Of a stretch of 36,343 bases of DNA, positions 22,295 to 33,441 are shown piece after piece. The notes beneath the pieces were generated by a model, which did no database searches, had not been told where the DNA came from, and saw only the letters and a program-made list of their open reading frames with translations. Source of the DNA: Xanthobacteraceae bacterium. GTDB lineage: Bacteria > Pseudomonadota > Alphaproteobacteria > Rhizobiales > Xanthobacteraceae. Location of the stretch: NCBI GenBank assembly GCA_030037885.1, contig JASHPU010000288.1, positions 1-36,343 on the forward strand, in the 5' to 3' direction. The translations under genes and the position numbers were made by a program. Positions within the stretch are counted from its first letter, which is position 1. Every line of letters begins with the position of its first letter.

Positions 22295-23245
22295 ATGATG
22301 GGCAAGCGGGGCGTGCTTTCGGTCGCGGCCGTTACGGCGGCGGTGTTGTCCATTTCCAATTGCGCTGCACATGCGCAGCAAGCGGCAAACGCCAAGGCCG
22401 CTTCGGTGTCGTGCGGCGGCGAGGAGATCGGGCGCGGCAGCGTCGGCCGGGTCGTCGACGGCCGCACCTTTGTGCTCGATGATGGGCGCGAGGTGCGCTT
22501 GGCCGGCATCGAGACGCCGCCGCCGTCCGTCGAAGATACCGGCGTAAGAGATACCGGCGACAAGGATACCGGCGTTGAAGGCGCCGGCGTTAAAGCCGCT
22601 GGCGCGGCAGCCGGTGGTACAGCGGCCCGCGACGCGCTCGCGGCGCTCCTGACCGGCGCGCCGGTGATCCTGCGACGCGCGGAATTTGCGTCCGATCGTT
22701 ACGGGCGGCTCTTCGCCTATGTGGACATTGCGCGGCCAGGTTCGCCGCCGCGTTCGGCGCAGGCCGAATTGCTGGCGCAAGGTTTTGCCCGGGTCGGCGA
22801 TCTCGTCGGTGAACGGACCTGCGCGGCGGAACTCCTTCGCCGGGAGAATGCCGCGCGCAGCGCCAAACTTGGCCTTTGGGCCGATCCGTATTATGACCCG
22901 CTCCCGGCGGACCGGCCGGCGGACATTCTGGCGCGGCGTGGTCGCTTTGCCCTGGTGGAAGGCGATGCGGTGTCCGTGCATGGCAGCGGCGCCACCCTCT
23001 ATGTGAATTTCGGGCGGCGCTGGTCGGAAGAATTCGCAGTCACGATTCGGAAGCGAAACGAGCGTAAATTCGCGGCGGCGGGGCTTGACGTGCACACGCT
23101 TTCCGGACGCCGGGTGCGGGTGCGCGGCTTTATCGAGGCGCGTGGCGGTTTTGCGGGTACGCCGTGGCATGCGCCCTGGATCGAGGTGGCGCGGCCGGAG
23201 CAAATCGAGACGGTCGACCGCGACGAGACGCGAGTGGTGCGGTGA
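22295..23245 (+). CDS. Staphylococcal-nuclease-like secreted protein with altered active site
   Basis: A 316-residue exported protein (signal MMGKRGVLSVAAVTAAVLSI, cut near AAHAQQ). The SNase (thermonuclease) fold is seen in VGRVVDGRTFVLDDG, VRLAGIETP and SDRYGRLFAYV. Compared with the family, the Ca2+ ligand of VDGDT is Arg57 (VDGRT), the Asp of GIDTPE is Glu73, and the catalytic Glu is Pro76; both arginines (Arg68, Arg138) remain. Nuclease activity is therefore doubtful. Five tandem pentads follow the altered loop (residues 81-105). About 140 extra C-terminal residues form a domain of unknown function ending in VHTLSGRRVRVRGFI, also seen in proteobacterial SNase-like proteins. A GTG at 22262 is an alternative start. 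The stop overlaps the protease start (GTGA), so the two genes are coupled. Confidence 0.85.
   Translation: MMGKRGVLSVAAVTAAVLSISNCAAHAQQAANAKAASVSCGGEEIGRGSVGRVVDGRTFVLDDGREVRLAGIETPPPSVEDTGVRDTGDKDTGVEGAGVKAAGAAAGGTAARDALAALLTGAPVILRRAEFASDRYGRLFAYVDIARPGSPPRSAQAELLAQGFARVGDLVGERTCAAELLRRENAARSAKLGLWADPYYDPLPADRPADILARRGRFALVEGDAVSVHGSGATLYVNFGRRWSEEFAVTIRKRNERKFAAAGLDVHTLSGRRVRVRGFIEARGGFAGTPWHAPWIEVARPEQIETVDRDETRVVR
22535..22609 (+). repeat. In-frame 15-bp tandem repeat inside the nuclease-like gene
   Basis: Five 15-bp units encode DTGVR, DTGDK, DTGVE, GAGVK and AAGAA. The units decay from left to right. The shared core is GATACCGGCG or GGCGCCGGCG. The antisense frame reads like a pentapeptide-repeat protein (FNAG, FNAG, LVAG, SYAG), a by-product of the 15-bp period. 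Confidence 0.8.
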
Positions 23246-24759
23246 CAGGTCGGGGGTTTTTTTCGTCTTTTTTGGGCCGTGCGGGCCGCTTGACTGCCGG
23301 CGCAGCGTTCTTTGCGCTCACCGCGCTGCTGCTCGCCGCCTGCTCGGTCGCTCCGGACATCGGCGCCCCGCAGGCCGCGCTGCCGCCTGCCGCCAAGCCC
23401 GCCCCGACCGAGCCCGAGCTCTCGGCCGCGGAGTTGCGCGAGCATCAGCGCATCCTCGCGACCTATGGCGGCGTCTACAACGATCCGCGGCTGCAAGCCA
23501 TGGTCGAGCAACTGGTCGAGCGCCTGGTGGCGGCCTCCGACCGGCCCGACCTGCACTACCGCGTCACCATGCTCAATTCGCGCTCGGTCAACGCGTTCGC
23601 GCTGCCGACCGGACAGCTTTACCTGACCCGCGGCCTGATCGCGCTGGCGAACGACGAGTCCGAGCTGGCTTCCGTGATCGGCCACGAAATGGGCCACGTC
23701 ATCGCCCGCCACGCCGAACTGCGCGAGGAGCAGATCCGCGACGCCGATCTCTCCAACCGCGTGTTCACCGACGTGGTCAGCAATCCGGAAGCGGGCGCGC
23801 TGGCGCTGGCCAGGTCCAAGCTGCGGCTGGCGAGTTTTTCGCAGAAGCAGGAGCTGGAGGCCGACGCCATCGGCATCCGCATCGCCTCGCGCGCCGGCTA
23901 CGACCCGTACGGCGCCGTGCGCTTCTTGGCGTCGCTCGAGCGCAACTCGGAGCTGAAATCGAAGCAGAGCTCCGCCATCAATCCCGGCGCGCCGGATTTT
24001 CTGTCGTCGCATCCGGCGACGCCGCAGCGCATTACCGACGCGCTTGCCGTCGCCCGCCAGTTCAAGCCGCCGGCGGACGATACTCCGGCGCAGCGTGCCC
24101 AGGCGCATGACGCTTACCTTTCCGAGATCGACGGTATCGTCTACGGCGAAGATCCAAATGAAGGGTACGTACGCGGCCGGCGTTTCCTGCATCCGCGGCT
24201 CGGCTTCACCTTCACGGCGCCCGAGGGTTTTGTGCTCGACAACACCGCCCAGGCCGTTCTGGGCGTCAAGCATGGCGGCGGCGCCGCACTGCGGCTCGAC
24301 GTGGTACGGGTGCCGGCCGAACAGACCCTCGCTGCTTATCTCACGTCCGGCTGGATCGAGAACATCGATCCGGCGAGCGTCCAGGACATCACCATCAACG
24401 GCTTTCCGGGCGCGACCGCGACCGCCAAGGGCGACGAATGGGATTTCCGCCTCTATGCGCTGCGCTTCGGCAGCGACGTGTATCGCTTCATCTTCGCCGC
24501 CAAGCGCTTCAATCCCGATATCGACCGCACCTTCCGCGAATCGGTCGGCACGTTCCGCCGCATGACGCTGGCCGAAATCGAGGGGGCCAAGCCGCTGCGG
24601 CTGCGCGCGGTCAAGGTCGCGCCGGCCGATACGGTCGAGAAGCTGGCGGCGAAGATGGCCGTGCCCGACCGCCAGGTCGAGCGCTTCCGCGTCCTCAACG
24701 GGCTTGACCCCGGCGACCGGCTCAAACCGGGCAGCGAAGTCAAAATCGTGGTCGAATAG
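23242..24759 (+). CDS. M48-family metalloprotease, periplasmic lipoprotein, with C-terminal LysM-like domain
   Basis: A 505-residue protein starting with GTG at 23242 in the GTGA overlap with the nuclease-like gene. The N-terminus has a lipoprotein signal ending in LLAAC (Cys34). The zinc site is HEMGH at 148-152 with the third ligand Glu206 in ELEADAIG, the M48 pattern of BepA/YfgC and LoiP-type proteases that act in outer-membrane protein quality control. The C-terminal 55 residues (VAPADTVEKLAAKM ... LNGLDPGDRLKPGSEVKIVV) look like a LysM-type peptidoglycan-binding module. The middle region of about 170 residues is of unknown role. Coupling with the nuclease-like gene suggests they are expressed together. 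Confidence 0.93.
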   Translation: MTGRGFFSSFLGRAGRLTAGAAFFALTALLLAACSVAPDIGAPQAALPPAAKPAPTEPELSAAELREHQRILATYGGVYNDPRLQAMVEQLVERLVAASDRPDLHYRVTMLNSRSVNAFALPTGQLYLTRGLIALANDESELASVIGHEMGHVIARHAELREEQIRDADLSNRVFTDVVSNPEAGALALARSKLRLASFSQKQELEADAIGIRIASRAGYDPYGAVRFLASLERNSELKSKQSSAINPGAPDFLSSHPATPQRITDALAVARQFKPPADDTPAQRAQAHDAYLSEIDGIVYGEDPNEGYVRGRRFLHPRLGFTFTAPEGFVLDNTAQAVLGVKHGGGAALRLDVVRVPAEQTLAAYLTSGWIENIDPASVQDITINGFPGATATAKGDEWDFRLYALRFGSDVYRFIFAAKRFNPDIDRTFRESVGTFRRMTLAEIEGAKPLRLRAVKVAPADTVEKLAAKMAVPDRQVERFRVLNGLDPGDRLKPGSEVKIVVE

Positions 24760-24871
24760 CCCGCTTAACCCTCGCCGAAAACGGGGGAGAATCCGCTCGT
24801 TTCCGCCTGTTCCGGCCCAACCGGGTGCGCTATGATGGAACCAAGGCCGAATGGCTGAGGGGGGGAAGCGT

Positions 24872-25243
24872 ATGCGCAAGAAACGGCGAGCGATACCGAT
24901 TGCGGTATCGCTCGGCAGTGTTGGCGCCGTCACGAGCGTCCTCTTTTATTTCAAGCTGACGCCGACGGGCTTGCACCATCCCATCTTCGTTTATCTGCCG
25001 CTGATTGCGTTGGTGGCGATGGTCTATGGCAGCGTGGCGGCCTTGATCGGCGCGTCGGCGGCAATTGTGTGCGCGGCTTTTTTCCTCTACGACCCGGCCT
25101 ATAGTTTCGCGGTCGCCAACGGGCTTGAGGTCGGCGACCTGCTCTGGTTCGCGCTGTTGGCCGTCATTGTGACCAAATGCGCCCGCGCATTGCGGCCATC
25201 ATCGAAGCTGACCGCAGCGAAATCGCCTTACGGCTGGTCGTAG
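24872..25243 (+). CDS. Small membrane protein with KdpD-type DUF4118 domain
   Basis: A 123-residue protein. The start ATG at 24872 follows GAGGGGGGGAAG; an ATG at 24851 in frame would add seven residues across that site. Four hydrophobic segments follow: IPIAVSLGSVGAVTSVLFYF, IFVYLPLIALVAMVYG, AALIGASAAIVCAAFFLY and LLWFALLAVIVT. The pattern YLPLIALVAMVYGSVAALIGA with FFLYDP is that of the DUF4118 sensor membrane domain found in KdpD histidine kinases, here without any kinase. The short C-terminus is basic. Function unknown; it may be a detached sensor part. Confidence 0.8.
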   Translation: MRKKRRAIPIAVSLGSVGAVTSVLFYFKLTPTGLHHPIFVYLPLIALVAMVYGSVAALIGASAAIVCAAFFLYDPAYSFAVANGLEVGDLLWFALLAVIVTKCARALRPSSKLTAAKSPYGWS

Positions 25244-25361
25244 AGCCGTGGGGTGGCAAATCGTCAGATAAGCAAAGACGCGCGGGCGTTGCGCCGAATA
25301 ATTTTGCCCACGCGGCGATGCTGGACGGGCGCAATGCCCGCTCTACAGGCTGCCGCCGCGA

Positions 25362-26108
25362 TCAAAATTGCGAGGCGAGCTGATCGAGGCCCATGACGTG
25401 GGCCATGCTGCGGACTTCGTCCTTTTGCTCCGACGAAAAGCTCATCAGGAGCGGAATCGCCGCCGATTTGAGATCCTGCACCTCGGTGCTGTTCGGATCG
25501 AGCACGCCGGGGCGAACGCCGCGCCGATGCGCCTCATGCGCTCGCGCAAACGCGACGTTGCGCAATGCGGCTTCGACCGCCGGCCACATCTCTTCCTGTT
25601 CGGGCGTCAAATGCAGGCGTTGCTTGATGCTGGCGATCTGCGCGTCGTCGAGCATGGCGCCCGGCCGACTGGCGAGATGCGAGACGGGATGCGGCTTTGG
25701 GATGCCGGCAAGCTGAGCGGGCTTGGCCGGCGGGGCGGCAGCGGCAGGAGGCAGGGACGGAGGTGGCAGTGGCGATTCTGCCGGTTCGGCGGCGGCCGGC
25801 TCTGCCGGCGGGGGCGTCATTTCCGGATGCGGCACCATGGGCTCCGGCTCGAACAGCGCGAGTTCGGTCGGGCCGAGCACCATCGCCGCGCCGGCCGGCG
25901 CATCGGCGTGGGATGCCGGCCCCGGCGTCGCTTCCGCAATATTCATGTTTTCCGGAAACCGCAGGGCGATTGCTTGGGCGGCCGAAGGCGCTTGCCCGCC
26001 ACGCACCGCCTGCGCATTCCAGTTGCCGATCAGGTAGCCGATAGCGGCCGCAACGAGCGTCAGAAAAAGGCGGCCTTGCCAGGCCGATTTCCGCCGCGTC
26101 CGCCGCAT
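25362..26108 (-). CDS. Membrane-anchored protein with Pro-rich linker and LTXXQ-type domain
   Basis: A 248-residue protein. One N-terminal membrane helix (LFLTLVAAAIGYLIGNW) after a very basic start anchors it, with the rest in the periplasm. Residues 90-150 are Pro/Ala-rich (MTPPPAEPAAAEPAESPLPPP) and probably span the envelope. The C-terminal 95 residues carry LHLTPEQEEMWPAVEAALR (167-175 the LTPEQ core) and a second SFSSEQKDEVR, like the LTXXQ repeats of Spy/CpxP periplasmic proteins. A periplasmic stress or chaperone role is possible. Monocistronic; the 207 bp between it and carD contain the carD terminator. Confidence 0.8.
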   Translation of the reverse strand: MRRTRRKSAWQGRLFLTLVAAAIGYLIGNWNAQAVRGGQAPSAAQAIALRFPENMNIAEATPGPASHADAPAGAAMVLGPTELALFEPEPMVPHPEMTPPPAEPAAAEPAESPLPPPSLPPAAAAPPAKPAQLAGIPKPHPVSHLASRPGAMLDDAQIASIKQRLHLTPEQEEMWPAVEAALRNVAFARAHEAHRRGVRPGVLDPNSTEVQDLKSAAIPLLMSFSSEQKDEVRSMAHVMGLDQLASQF

Positions 26109-26254
26109 GCTTGGCGCCCCTCGATCCCCTGTTCGCTAGCTATGTCCTTTCAAATGAAGCTTAATTTATGACTAATCAGAGGATTTTTGCCGGCCGAACC
26201 GGCCGTGCTCTGCTGTGGTGGAAGGCGCACCAGGGGCCGCCGGACGCGCAAAAC

Positions 26255-26284
26255 AGAGCAAAAGGCCCGGCGGTGGCCGGGCCC
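26255..26284 (-). terminator. Rho-independent-like terminator of carD
   Basis: On the minus strand GGCCCGGC-CACC-GCCGGGCC (26264-26283) is a perfect 8-bp stem followed by TTTTGCTCTGTTTT. It lies 31 bp after the carD stop. Confidence 0.8.
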
Positions 26285-26315
26285 TTTCACCATTGAGACG
26301 ATGACTGTGAAAGGC

Positions 26316-26888
26316 TTACGCGGCCTCTTCGGCCACCACGGCCTCCTCGTCCGCTTCGGGCTTGGGACCGCGGCGTGGGCCCTTGGCCAGCGCCGCTTCG
26401 ATCTCCTTGATGGCTTCCGTCTCGGTGATCCGCTGCACCGCCGAGATCTCCCGCGACAGCCGGTCGAGCGCCGCTTCGTACAGTTGCCGCTCCGAGTAGG
26501 ACTGCTCCGGCTGGGTCTCCGAGCGGTACAGATCGCGCACCACCTCGGCGATGGCGACGATATCGCCGGAATTGATTTTGGCCTCGTATTCCTGAGCGCG
26601 GCGCGACCACATGGTCCGCTTGATCCGCGCGCGGCCCTTGAGCGTCTCGAGTGCACGCTTGATCAGCGGCGTCTCGGCAAGCTTGCGCATGCCGACGGAG
26701 GCGACCTTGGCGGTCGGCACCCGCAGCGTCATCTTGTCCTTGACGAAGTTGATGACGAACAGTTCGAGCCGGGCTCCGGCGACCTCTTGTTCCTCGATGG
26801 CCACGATCTGACCGACGCCGTGGGCCGGATAGACGATGAACTCGTTGGTCTTGAAGCCTTGTCGCTGCGTAGTCTTCTTCACGGTCAT
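26316..26888 (-). CDS. carD: CarD-family transcription factor
   Basis: A 190-residue RNA-polymerase-binding regulator. The N-terminal RNAP-interaction domain is seen in FKTNEFIVYPAHGVGQIVAIEEQEVAG and LELFVINFVKDKMTLRVPTAKVASVG; the C-terminal helical DNA-binding part includes RALETLKGRARIKRTMWSRRAQEYEAKI, with the conserved RTMWSRRAQEY block. The C-terminus ends in a basic-then-acidic tail. CarD stabilises open complexes and affects rRNA and stress transcription in bacteria. The start MTVKKTTQRQ at 26888 is the usual one; the frame remains open upstream to 27131 with a very basic 81-residue extension, discussed as a finding. Confidence 0.95.
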   Translation of the reverse strand: MTVKKTTQRQGFKTNEFIVYPAHGVGQIVAIEEQEVAGARLELFVINFVKDKMTLRVPTAKVASVGMRKLAETPLIKRALETLKGRARIKRTMWSRRAQEYEAKINSGDIVAIAEVVRDLYRSETQPEQSYSERQLYEAALDRLSREISAVQRITETEAIKEIEAALAKGPRRGPKPEADEEAVVAEEAA

Positions 26889-27300
26889 TCCCAAAGTTGC
26901 TCCTTCCGCCTCCGGCTTGCGCCGATGCGCGGGCTTTGCCACGCCCACCCGACTGCGAGTGATTGCATGCGTGGATCGTGATGGCCTCCGGCTCGCGCGG
27001 GAGGAGGATTTTGTTGCCTTCCGGTTCATGCCGGCAGCACTTTTCTTAGAAGGACGACGAGTTTTCTCTGCCACTGCTCTCGCGTGGTTCACACGCCTCT
27101 TTTGACGATTCCTCGAAAAATCCCCGGACAAATTGGCCCCACATAGGGGCGGAGCGCGATATCGGGGGTGTTTTCCATTATATAGCCGGGGTTATAGCAC
27201 ATTTTCCGCCAAAATCAAAGGTTTATGGGCCTGCGAAAGCGTCGCATCCCGGTATTTCTTAATAAGAGTAAACGTTGGAAATTCCCAAGCGTTGCCAGGG

Positions 27301-27639
27301 CTAATCGCCGGCGCCCGGATTGGGCGAAAAGTGCTCTTCGAACTTGTTGGGCTTGCCTTCCCACTGCTTGGCGTCGGCAGGCGGCTCCTTCTTGGCGGTA
27401 ATATTCGGCCAGGCCTTGGCGTATTCTGCGTTGAGCGCCAGCCACTTGTCGGCGCCCGGCTCGGTGTCGGGCTTGATCGCCTCGACCGGGCACTCGGGCT
27501 CGCAGACGCCGCAATCGATGCATTCTTCGGGATGAATGACGAGCATGTTCTCGCCCTCGTAGAAGCAATCCACGGGGCAGACTTCGACGCAGTCCATGTA
27601 TTTGCATTTGATGCAATTGTCGTTGACGATGTAGGTCAT
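27301..27639 (-). CDS. fdxA: 7Fe-8S ferredoxin FdxA
   Basis: A 112-residue ferredoxin. Cysteines at 9, 12, 17, 21 and 25 ([18 protein letters not shown]) and at 40, 43, 46 and 50 ([12 protein letters not shown]) are the pattern for one [3Fe-4S] and one [4Fe-4S] cluster. The C-terminal extension ([19 protein letters not shown]) is typical of the alphaproteobacterial FdxA. It is an electron carrier of the cytoplasm with partner unknown. It starts nine bases after the S4-protein stop, in the helicase-S4-fdxA operon. Confidence 0.97.
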   Translation of the reverse strand: MTYIVNDNCIKCKYMDCVEVCPVDCFYEGENMLVIHPEECIDCGVCEPECPVEAIKPDTEPGADKWLALNAEYAKAWPNITAKKEPPADAKQWEGKPNKFEEHFSPNPGAGD

Positions 27640-27648
27640 CTGCGCACT

Positions 27649-28002
27649 CTAAATCGCTTTTTGGCGAGCACCGCTCCTAGCGCATGGGTCAATGGCGCGC
27701 AAGTTGGCCGCCCGCCCCCTGGCGGCGATCTCATCCGTCAGGTCCTCATATAGCGTCTCGCCGCTGCCAGCGGGACCCCTGCGCTCGCGAAATCCGCGGA
27801 TTTTGACCACCCGGACGCTGCGCTCCAACGCAACCGTGATGACGTCGCCGGTGCGAACCATGCGGCCGGGTGCGTCAATCCGCATGCCATTGATCCGCAC
27901 ATAACCCGAACCGGTCAGCGCGGCCGCGGCACCACGGGTGCGCACCAGGCGGGCGTGCCAGAGCCAGCGATCGATGCGTTGCCGGTCGATTTCGTCCGGC
28001 AC
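27649..28002 (-). CDS. S4-domain RNA-binding protein, Hsp15-like
   Basis: A 117-residue protein beginning with GTG immediately after the helicase stop (TGA-GTG). The S4 domain is clear: QRIDRWLWHARLVRTRGAAA, GYVRINGMRIDAPGRMVRTGDVITV. It corresponds to Hsp15/HslR, which binds the 50S subunit carrying a stalled nascent chain. The basic C-terminus (GRAANLRAIDPCARSG) fits RNA binding. Direct adjacency suggests translation by re-initiation. Confidence 0.93.
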   Translation of the reverse strand: MPDEIDRQRIDRWLWHARLVRTRGAAAALTGSGYVRINGMRIDAPGRMVRTGDVITVALERSVRVVKIRGFRERRGPAGSGETLYEDLTDEIAARGRAANLRAIDPCARSGARQKAI

Positions 28003-31245
<3,243 letters not shown>

Positions 31246-31655
31246 TCAATGGTCCGGCATTCATGTCGCCTGACTGGGAGCGCGGTCCGACGGGGCGGCC
31301 TCAAGGCAACGGCGAGGCGGCCTTTGTATCACAATGCGACGCTGCAAAGTCCCGTATAATCGCTGTGCTTAAGGTGTGGAACGAGTCTGGAACGAATCGC
31401 GGCCGAATCGCTGACTCGCGAGCTGTTCGATTTTGTTCACCGCGAGATATGGCAAGCTCGGCACAAGGCAATACCACATCGGGTGTCTGAGGCGTTTTTC
31501 GCACCGGCCAACCACGCCCAGAACGTTAACACGGCGGCTGACCACGATTCTGCAAAGAGTCAAGGGCGCCCCTCCTGTGGATAACGGGGAAGGGTGGCGC
31601 GCCGCCGCTGCGGGCGGGCAGCCGTATGGCATCGGCGCAAGTGCCACGCCTCCCA
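31246..31655. other. Gene-free stretch between helicase and DUF3108 genes
   Basis: Open frames here are short or antisense to neighbours and have no recognisable family. The stretch holds TGTGGATAA at 31576-31584, which is a perfect DnaA-box sequence on the minus strand (TTATCCACA), but it is a single box with no cluster. TGGAACGA occurs twice near 31377 and 31389. It must contain the helicase promoter, which I could not place with confidence. Confidence 0.5.
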
Positions 31656-32531
31656 TCACTGGCTCTTGGCAAAAGCATGCGGCGGCTGTGCGACGGTCAC
31701 GAACTGCTTCGCCTGCAAAATGCCGGGGCCGAGCGGCGTCGGCATTGAAACGCGGAATGGCACCAGCACACGCGTGCCGGCAATCGGCGCCAGCCATACT
31801 TCGGCGTCGCGCAGTTCGATCAGGTATCTGACGGCGGAGCGGCCGGGGACGTACCCGGAAATTGGACGGAAATAGAGCGCGCAGACCACGGCCGGTCCTT
31901 CGTATCCGCGTTCCGCCTTGACGGTTTCGATGCGCTTGAACTCGCTGTGCAGGTCGTAGCGGACGCGGCCGTCGAAGACCGCGACTCGGCGCTGGCAGGC
32001 CGCCGGGCTCACCGGGTCGCCGTTGCCGCCGACGCGCGAGAGCGCCGAGGTCATCGGATCGACCACGCCGCGGACATCGGCCTCGGTCACAGGAATGCGG
32101 TCCGGAAGCGGCAAGAGCGGCGGCTCGGCGCTGAAATTGGTCACGTTGCCGCCGGTGAGCGCGATGTGCACCTCGTCGACATGGCGGTCATCGATGATGG
32201 TCGCCGCATAATTGGTCGGCACCGGGCCGGCGCCGCTCATGGTCCCGCTCGCCGCGCCGGTGCCTTTGGCGCCGGAGAAGAGTCTCAATACTCCTGCCGT
32301 CGACCCGCTGGCGGTGGCCGTGTAGGCGGTGTCGGAAATCTCGACCACCCAATTGCCGTGGCCGACCGGGATGCCGGAAACAGTAGCGACGTATTCGGCC
32401 TCGAGCCGGCCCTGCGCGCCCGCGGCGTGGCTCGCATCCGCTGCCAGGGCCGCCAACAGGCAAGCCGCCACGGCCGCCGCCGTCGGCGTGCTCGACTTGG
32501 CATAGCGAGGCAAGCAACGGGACAGGGCCAA
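31656..32531 (-). CDS. DUF3108-domain exported protein
   Basis: A 291-residue protein. No in-frame ATG exists near the start; TTG at 32531 is preceded by AAGGA at a spacing of 10. The N-terminus has a signal peptide (TAAAVAACLLAALAADASHA). The mature part follows the DUF3108 pattern: GRLEAEYVATVSGIPVGHGNWVVE, TNYAATIIDD, PLPDRIPVTEADVRGVVDPMTSAL, CQRRVAVFDGRVRYDL and a C-terminal AEVWLAPIAGTRVLVPFRVSM. Members are periplasmic beta-rich proteins of unknown function, possibly lipid or envelope related. A phased CTTG repeat array lies about 90-140 bp upstream. Confidence 0.88.
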   Translation of the reverse strand: MALSRCLPRYAKSSTPTAAAVAACLLAALAADASHAAGAQGRLEAEYVATVSGIPVGHGNWVVEISDTAYTATASGSTAGVLRLFSGAKGTGAASGTMSGAGPVPTNYAATIIDDRHVDEVHIALTGGNVTNFSAEPPLLPLPDRIPVTEADVRGVVDPMTSALSRVGGNGDPVSPAACQRRVAVFDGRVRYDLHSEFKRIETVKAERGYEGPAVVCALYFRPISGYVPGRSAVRYLIELRDAEVWLAPIAGTRVLVPFRVSMPTPLGPGILQAKQFVTVAQPPHAFAKSQ

Positions 32532-32621
32532 GAGGCTTTCGTCCTTGAAATGAATTTCGACCCATCGGGTTCAAGCAATCACGCCCTGGTGGTGCATGGG
32601 GACACCGGCCAATGCACGCCG

Positions 32622-32670
32622 CTTGCGGAACTTGGCAAGTTCTTGGCAAGTTCTTGCAAGTCTCTTGTCG
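32622..32670. repeat. Phased CTTG repeat array
   Basis: CTTG recurs at 32622, 32631, 32642, 32653 and 32663, at spacings of 9, 11, 11 and 10 bases. Two units are identical (CTTGGCAAGTT at 32631-32641 and 32642-32652), followed by CTTGCAAGTCT. Each unit is itself a palindrome (CTTGGCAAG or CTTGCAAG). The period of about one helical turn puts all copies on one face of the DNA. It lies between the divergent DUF3108 and rpmB genes. Confidence 0.75.
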
Positions 32671-32746
32671 GGGATTACGTCGTTTCTGTGGTTTTTGCCT
32701 CATCTAAAGGCGGGCGGCGCGCCAACCTGGCTGGCCGGATGCGCGC

Positions 32747-32776
32747 TTGACGGTGACCCGGAAGCCACACTATAGC
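32747..32776 (+). promoter_or_regulatory. Sigma70-type promoter of rpmB
   Basis: TTGACG (32747-32752) is followed by 18 bases and TATAGC (32771-32776). The -10 is about 70 bp upstream of the rpmB ATG. Confidence 0.6.
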
Positions 32777-32847
32777 CTGCCAAATCTTCACCGACCCGTT
32801 CGTTTCCAGCCGCCGCTGGATGCGGCAAATTCAAAGGAATTTCGACC

Positions 32848-33138
32848 ATGCCGTGGCGTTGCGAGCTGACCGGAAAGACGCGCCAAATCGGCCACCGCGT
32901 CAGCCATTCGAACCGCAAAACCAAGCGGCGCTTCCTGCCGAATCTATTGAACGTCACGCTGATGTCGGAAGCGCTTGGCCGCTCGGTGCGGTTACGCATC
33001 TCGGCCAATGCGCTGAAAACCGTCGATCACCGCGGCGGCCTCGACGCCTTCCTGGTCAAGGCGAAGGACGCCGAGCTGTCGCCGCGTGTCCGCGACCTCA
33101 AGCGCGAAGTGCTCAAGAAGCGCGCCGCGGCGGCATAA
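32848..33138 (+). CDS. rpmB: 50S ribosomal protein L28
   Basis: A 96-residue protein with the family signature [30 protein letters not shown] and the alphaproteobacterial continuation [28 protein letters not shown] lies nine bases before the ATG. It is a structural protein of the large ribosomal subunit. Monocistronic, with its own promoter at 32747. GGCGG-CATAA-CCGCC spans the stop codon and may be the stem of a terminator. Confidence 0.97.
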   Translation: MPWRCELTGKTRQIGHRVSHSNRKTKRRFLPNLLNVTLMSEALGRSVRLRISANALKTVDHRGGLDAFLVKAKDAELSPRVRDLKREVLKKRAAAA

Positions 33139-33163
33139 CCGCCGCCTGTCGCGCATTATAGCG

Positions 33164-33248
33164 CGTAGGATGGGTTGAGCGGAGCGAAACCCATCGTACA
33201 GCGTCGCGGCTTGATGATGGGTTTCGCAAGGGCTCAACCCATCCTACG
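33164..33248. repeat. Palindromic repeat with GGATGGGTTGAGC arms
   Basis: CGTAGGATGGGTTGAGC (33164-33180) is perfectly inverted at 33232-33248. Just inside, GCGAAACCCATC pairs with GATGGGTTTCGC. This block style (GTAGGATGGGTTGAGC-GAAGCGAAACCCATC) is a widespread proteobacterial intergenic repeat. Its right arm contains the stop codon of the small gene at 33244-33441. Confidence 0.85.
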
Positions 33249-33441
33249 AACTTGCCGCGTTGAGCAGCGTCGTCACCTCGTAGAGCGCCGGTTCGATATC
33301 GCAGAGCAGCGCGAGCGCCTGATCGGTTTGGCCCGCCGCAGCGCAAGCCTCGGCCGCACGCGCCATGTCGGCCGCCACCCGCAACTGCGCGACAATGCGG
33401 CGCGCGAGTTCGTTTGGGCGCGGGGCTTGCGGACCGGCCAT
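33244..33441 (-). CDS. Small helical protein of unknown function, 65 aa
   Basis: A 65-residue protein that I do not recognise. It starts with ATG directly after the TGA of the XRE-regulator gene (33442-33444), so the two are co-translated. The sequence is helical and Ala-rich (LARRIVAQLRVAADMARAAEACAAAGQTDQALALL, here quoted as separate parts LARRIVAQLRVAADM and AGQTDQALALL), with TPR-like Ala spacing. The stop TAG at 33244-33246 lies inside the arm of the palindromic repeat, so the C-terminus was probably set or shortened by arrival of that repeat. Confidence 0.65.
   Translation of the reverse strand: MAGPQAPRPNELARRIVAQLRVAADMARAAEACAAAGQTDQALALLCDIEPALYEVTTLLNAASS

Noticed and set aside
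22531-22640. Pentapeptide-repeat protein on the minus strand over the nuclease-like gene
   Set aside because: The FNAG-type repeats arise from the 15-bp DNA period on the sense strand; the sense frame has the SNase fold and signal peptide.
22999-24933. 644-codon open frame on the minus strand
   Set aside because: Antisense of the M48 protease gene, whose zinc site and lipobox are unambiguous.
31576-31584. Perfect DnaA-box sequence TTATCCACA (minus strand) as a possible origin
   Set aside because: Only one box, no cluster, no AT-rich unwinding element and no origin-linked genes such as dnaA, hemE or parAB nearby.
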